Assembly: GCA_033063855.1 (NCBI GenBank)
Contig: CP093829.1
Coordinates: 23,715,537-23,779,536 of the forward strand
Reading direction: 5' to 3'
Origin: Smittia aterrima
Lineage: Eukaryota; Arthropoda; Insecta; Diptera; Chironomidae
Length of the DNA stretch: 64,000 nt
Of this stretch, positions 59,166-64,000 are shown in pieces. Position 1 is the first letter of the stretch; each line of letters opens with the position of its first letter. The position numbers were made by a program, and so were the translations under genes. A model generated the notes under the pieces. The model was not told the DNA's origin. It did no database searches and saw only the letters and a list, made by a program, of their open reading frames with translations.

Positions 59166-61352
59166 ATGGTTTACATTATCGTCGAACATCTTCTTTCTTC
59201 GTCGAGCAATCGATTGCTTTACGAAACCTTGTGGAATTTGGGAGTTAACAAGAAATCGGCAAATCGAAATTTTGATAATTTGTCAATCACAACAATTTGG
59301 TAATTTCTTTTGCTAATTCAATTGCAAACCTATTCTCTAATCTTCCCCTTTTAGCAATGATCTTATTCAAGAGATCAAACGAAATGATGCCGACCGCAGC
59401 AAGTTTTATTTCACAACTCAGATCTGCTTTGGAGCTGTTCTCGTTTATCGTAATCAGATTGATAAACTTTACGGTAAATATCTCATCAGCAACAAGAAAA
59501 ACCTTCTAAATTATAAACTTTTCACTTAGGACAAGCAAAAATTGCTCTACAAGCTTGCAAAGTGACATGCTATGACATAAATTGGTAAATATTTGAACAT
59601 AACCTTGAAATTAAAATTTAATTATAAATTTTCTTCCACGGTGAATAAAAAGGTTGAGCCAGTTAGCAAGAGAAGTTTCACAAACACTTCCTGAGGAGAC
59701 AACAAACTCTAAGAAAGGAGTTAATGCGAAGAAGAGCAAAGGAAAGCAGGTCCAGAAGAAACCGATTGATGATCTCGACTTAATTGAACAAGCTTTCAAT
59801 ATTCCTGACGCAAAGATAGATCATGTTAAGAAATCGCGAGGAAACAAGTCTACAAATGATGAAACTGTTCGCGATCCTACAATGGCTTCAAGCTCAATGC
59901 AAATCACAATGATGGATACACGCCGTGATGCACCAATGGATCTCACAAATGATGATTTTGGTCAAATCGCTCAAGACGAATTTGATATAAGCTTTCATCT
60001 GCCAGATAATCAGATTCCAGCTCCAACTGCAGCTGAAAACATTACTGACCAGGAAGTTCCTCAGCATCCCGAAAATATCGTGAAGGAAGTGCAAGAAGAT
60101 TATCATACTTTGCTTGATGATGTCATGGATATTGTGAACCAACAGCTACCAGTCAGAAAGCGACGTGGCTCAACAGAGAAAGATATCAGCGATCGAATCG
60201 ATGGTTTTAAAAGAATGCGAATTTCTGAGTGCGATGACAATAACATCAACAATGTTTCTCCGTTTGATAATACTGCAAACGTACCTGAAGCTATAAATCA
60301 GTCGCCGGCTCTTCACAATTCTACTTTTGTTATTCCTCGCGATGACGAAAAGTTGATCGATGAAGCATGCCAATTAACACAAAGCGACTTGTCTCCAATT
60401 CGTGATGTAACGAAGAAAAGAAAGAAGCCAAAACTTATCATTGACAAACAGATCAAAATTAAGGATGAGGTCTTGAAGAAAGAAGCTGTCAATTATTCTC
60501 TGAAGTTCAAACTTCCTTCACCACTTGATACATTCCAAGAAAGATTTGATTCCTTGAAGAATTCAGTTGATTCAATGTTTCTGAAACCAGCTTCTCGCAT
60601 CAAAGTTCTCTCAAACGAACTTTTCCCAGCTTTTCAACGAGGTTGCAAGCGAATCAGTCAGAAAATTCTGAAGAGATCACTCGAAACAACAGAAGAAGAG
60701 GAAAGAGCCGTGAGTCCACCAGTGAAACGTCGTTCATTAAGACATGTTCCTGAAATATCTTATGACGAATCTGCTCCAGTTCCTTTGAAAGAAAATCCAT
60801 TGATTGAAGATCACGAAATAATTCCACTCAATTTTCTTTCTGAAGAACTAAATCTGCTTGAACTGGAACCAATTGAGATTCCACAGGAACATAATCAAAT
60901 CCAAGATGATATTTCGAATGCAATGTTGAATGAGCCGCAGGACAAGGCCCGCAGAAGCGACCACGTATTGAAGCAAGTTTATGGAGAAAACGATGAATAT
61001 CGTGAACTGTAAGTTTTTCTCAGCGTTAAAAATATTTTCCTCTAATCTTCAAATTTCAGCGACAAGTGGTCGAAGCAGGATATCATGGAAACCTTAAACG
61101 GAACTTGGAGCGACCAGAAGAAAGAACCAATCACAATGAAGAAGCTCTCCCGAAAGACGAATCGCTTCGTCGCCGCCGGAATTTTCTTTGAATTAATGGG
61201 TTTGTTGAAAATTCCCACACAATAAGAATTCTCATTAATTTTTTTCTCCCTTCTTAGTTCTTTCAAAAGCTGGTGCTATTGAACTCGTACAAGGTGATGG
61301 ACTTGAAATCGAAGACATTTTGCCTGGCGCTAACGCAGATATCTACATTTAA
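59166..61352 (+). CDS. Divergent alpha-kleisin, probably meiotic (C(2)M/Rec8-like)
   Basis: Six exons, 59166-59299, 59355-59473, 59530-59584, 59653-61008, 61060-61199 and 61258-61352, give 632 aa with all phases consistent. Kleisins close the SMC ring of cohesin-type complexes. The N-terminal domain is weak but recognisable: MVYIIVEHLLSSS, LWNLGVNKK, then FGAVLVYRNQIDKLYGQAK, which parallels the L-G-V-x-R-I-Y segment of Rad21. The middle is acidic and Lys-rich with likely nuclear signals. The C-terminal winged helix ends FFELMVLSKAGAIELVQ, close to Rad21's last helices. If the last intron is retained, the frame ends LMGLLKIPTQ. Loss of Rad21's WLAA-type N-terminal motif suggests a fast-evolving meiotic kleisin; that is inference. 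AATAAA is at 61421-61426. Confidence 0.75.
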
Positions 61353-62636
61353 ACATTTTGAGAAACGACTGACAAATCTGAAATGAAATTTTTCTAATTT
61401 AGAATTCTATTTTCTATTTAAATAAAACATGAAGATTAAAAATTCACCGCTTGCCGCTTTTATTTTCATCGATTTCTTGAGATTGATCAACAACTTCATG
61501 TAAATATTTTTGATTCAGGGAAGCATTTGTTTGAAGGATGAAGCAAGATTCAATTTGCTTCTTTCCCTGAGCCAGAATATTCTTTTTAAATAGCGAAATG
61601 TAAGAAGACGAGGAACATTAGTCTGATCGAAATCGCAGCAATTAAATTTTATAATTATGTAACATCAATGTATGAATAGCAATTATATCGTGTTTCGTTC
61701 GTCGTAATCTTACATTTTCCCGATAAATATCAAAAGTATTTTTGTGCTTCCCTGAACAAAAAGTTTGCTCAAAAAATCTCATGCAAAAGCTCGTTTGATA
61801 TATCAATTCTGTCTAAATAATTCATTTTGAGTCCTCAATTTTTTTCCTTCTTTTTTAAATGTTATAACTTCACTGTCAAATTATTAGAAATAAAAAACGA
61901 TTAATTATTTATGCATTTCTTGTAATATAAAAAGTGTTTTTTCGTCTTAACCGAGTGTCTCTTAGAAGAGTCTCTAGCACGAACACGGACGTGAATGGTT
62001 TTGATTTGAAGTGTTTTCTTTGAGCTCATCAAACTCGCTTAAAAAATCTAAGACAATTGTATTTTCTTCAATCGACTCTCTTGGAAGTTATCAGAGAACT
62101 TAATATTTTAAGGTCTATTATTCTCCTCTTACGAACTCTCGACGATGCTTCATCTTTTAATTACAACGAGATGAAGACTAAGCATATTGCGAAGTGACAC
62201 TGATCCCAAAAACTTGAGAGCTCGTCGGTGCTTGTTTATTTATCAATTTTTTTAAACAGTTAAGTTAAAACATTTGCAATCTTATCATTTAGCTCGTGAC
62301 AAGATAAACCAGCGCCGACGAGTTTGCAAAACTTAATCGAAGAAAATGTGTTTAATTTCAAATCATTGATGCTTAACGTACAAAAGATATTCTTGGCAAC
62401 TGATTGCAACATGTTTGTTAATTCCAGATTTTCGTGTTTATAAAATGAGCGAGGTGAGAATATTTTGAATACTTCTTCACTCAGCGAAAGAGAAACTTTA
62501 TAAAATAACAAATGAAAGGTTTCGCTGCAAAATTCCTGCGCTGGGTGATTTGGAAGCTACTTGTTGCTGTATTTTCTTTCTCTTATGCTTTGCGTCTATG
62601 CTGAATCAGCATTGCTGATGCTTGAAAATTATGAAT
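61353..62636. other. Convergent 3' ends, kleisin and eRF1
   Basis: About 1.3 kb of AT-rich DNA. It holds the kleisin polyadenylation signal at 61421 and presumably the 3' UTR of the distal eRF1 isoform. A minus-strand open frame at 62260-62511 has no ATG at its beginning and no recognisable domain. Confidence 0.45.
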
Positions 62637-62725
62637 TTAATAGTCGTCCAAATCGAAGTAATCATCCTCGTAGAGTCCATCTTCCAATTGCATCGATTGG
62701 AAATCGACCTTATAGCGAAGAATAC
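62637..62725 (-). CDS. eRF1: eRF1 alternative last exon, distal
   Basis: This exon encodes 28 residues and a stop: ILRYKVDFQSMQLEDGLYED..FDLDDY. The acceptor (tctccttccag) is strong. The acidic aromatic end resembles the vertebrate eRF1 tail. It joins exon 63683-63536 in phase 1 through a Gly codon. Confidence 0.85.
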
Positions 62726-64000
62726 CTGGAAGGAGAAAATAAATTTTATTAATAAAAAAACGATTGTAAAATATATTTCTTAAAAAAAAAGTTAAAAATA
62801 TGTAAACCGAAAATAAAATAAATCAAAAAGGTTCCTTTGAATAATAAAATTATGATTTTAAAAACAGATCCAAGAATCCTATTTAAGTTATTCAAAGAAA
62901 TCAGAATTTTTACCTCCTACAATCATTTTTGGTAAAAAGCTTTCTCATCCTTAAAATATTTTCTTTTCTTGATCATAAAAGCTTTCATGTCTCGTCGAAA
63001 TGGAAAATTGGTAAGTGCTCTGAGTAAAATAGTTTTTCGCGCGTAAATTTTCTTGTTTCCATTTCGATGAAAGATTCTTAAATGTTACGAAGTCTTAAGT
63101 GATTAGTAAGGATTTCTTGTGGCGATTTTTTTAATAGTCATCAAGGTCGACATCATCGAGCGGCTCATCCAGCTGGAGCGATTGGAAATCGACTTTATAG
63201 CGGAGAATTCCTTAAATTCAATTGTTAAGCGTGGGTGGGTCAGCAAAACGTGTCAAGTGTAAAAAGTGTGAGTGTTAGTGATGGGAGAGAAAGAAGAAAA
63301 AGGGAAAAATCGATTGCGAAACAGTTGTCATTAGTTATTTAACCGGGTATTAGCATTAATTAATCAATCGAATAAATTATAGATGGGTCGATCCGTGCGT
63401 GGTGTAACAGAGCAGCAGAGAGTGCTTACCAACTGAAACAACACACAATCACCCAAAACACCAACCATTAAGTCGAATTGCCAATAGCACAGCTAAGCAC
63501 GACATAGACCAAAGCAAAGATCACTCTCGACTTACCTCCAATTCCACCGAAACCTCTCACGAACTGACTCCCCTCCTGAGACTTGTCGGTAATGATTTCC
63601 AAAGTAGCTCCGAATTTCTTGTAACTGTTAGCAAGCCACTCGAGCAACGCTTGTGAATCTACAAGCTCCATCTCGACTCCGCTCTTAAGTGGAAATGAAA
63701 TAATTAATAAATTGATGAAACTAAATGAAATATTTCTGTAGTTACCTCCTTGTCAGTGAAGTGAGACTTGTCCTTCTCTTGCTCTGGCGTTAAGTGGAGG
63801 ATCGTTGGTGCTGCAGTCGATGAACCTGTGTCCTTCAGCACGTAACGTTGAATGTCCAAGTTTTCCCAACAAATCAAAGTTTCGACTGATCCGAGCTCTA
63901 AGGCTTTCAATGTATCTTCAACACCAAAGCAATATTTCCCAGTGTCTTGAGAGATTTCATCGAAGTAACGTCCGATGAGCTTCTTTTCCTGAATGAACTT
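62637..64000 (-). CDS. eRF1: Eukaryotic peptide chain release factor 1, C-terminal part (partial)
   Basis: The 5' part lies beyond the right edge. Exons here are >64000-63746, 63683-63536, then one of two last exons (63210-63131 or 62725-62637). eRF1 reads all three stop codons in the ribosome and, with eRF3, releases the peptide. The visible part is the end of the C domain: KKLIGRYFDEISQDTGKYCF, HLTPEQEKDKSHFTDKE, LLEWLANSYKKFGATLEI and GSQFVRGFGGIGG. It then reads GILRYKVDFQS and ends in DLDDY. The N-terminal NIKS and GGQ motifs are outside the window. Splice phases agree for both last exons. The gene converges with the kleisin gene. Confidence 0.95.
63131..63210 (-). CDS. eRF1: eRF1 alternative last exon, proximal
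   Basis: This exon encodes 25 residues and a stop: ILRYKVDFQSLQLDEPLDDV.LDDY. The acceptor (gaatttaag) is weak, without a good pyrimidine tract. It uses the same phase and the same upstream donor as the distal exon, so the two are mutually exclusive last exons. Its own stop codon is TAA at 63131-63133. Confidence 0.8.

Noticed and set aside
62260..62511. 83-codon minus-strand frame before the eRF1 tail
   Set aside because: It opens with TTG rather than ATG and shows no recognisable domain; it lies in the likely 3' UTR of eRF1.

Overview
The window is nuclear DNA of an insect, most probably a dipteran. It is AT-rich, with spliced genes whose introns are mostly 50-80 bases, TCAGT initiators with downstream promoter elements, and Notch, Toll-ligand and meiotic genes of fly type. 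A nematoceran (midge-like) fly fits, but that is inference. No bacterial, viral or transposon gene was recognised.

Left part (1-31.6 kb). An F-box protein gene (+) converges on a long mitochondrial-type aspartyl-tRNA synthetase gene (-). This enzyme appears to carry three tandem OB-fold domains instead of one. It is divergent from an unrecognised 599-aa helical protein (+), which converges on Gdi (Rab GDP-dissociation inhibitor, -). Gdi is divergent from a class-5 P4-ATPase of the ATP10 type (+), whose coding sequence is interrupted by one 12.4-kb intron in an otherwise compact region.

Centre (32.9-40.7 kb). Eight genes in a row, all on the + strand, each encode a small secreted protein with a Spätzle-type cystine knot. 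I rebuilt each from signal peptide to stop codon, with splice phases that agree. They fall into a long class (prodomain with two cysteines, then a knot split by a phase-2 intron) and a short class (144-150 aa, knot unsplit), plus one intronless member. All eight lack the first cysteine of the CC-x-C ending of classical Spätzle. A perfect NF-kB/Dorsal-type site lies inside the array. This tandem family of Toll-ligand-like cytokines is the most interesting system in the window.

Right part (42.8-64 kb). A serine-rich protein with seven xILK motifs (possible PP1 docking, -) is divergent from mus201/XPG (+), which converges with an Aasdh-like adenylation/carrier/beta-propeller gene (-). Then come Su(H), the Notch-pathway DNA-binding factor (+), with several perfect Su(H) sites around it; a divergent kleisin (+); and, leaving the window, eRF1 (-) with two alternative last exons that encode different C-terminal tails.

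Coordinates of spliced genes run from start codon to stop codon; exon limits are in the evidence. All homology calls are from recognition of protein motifs, without a database search.
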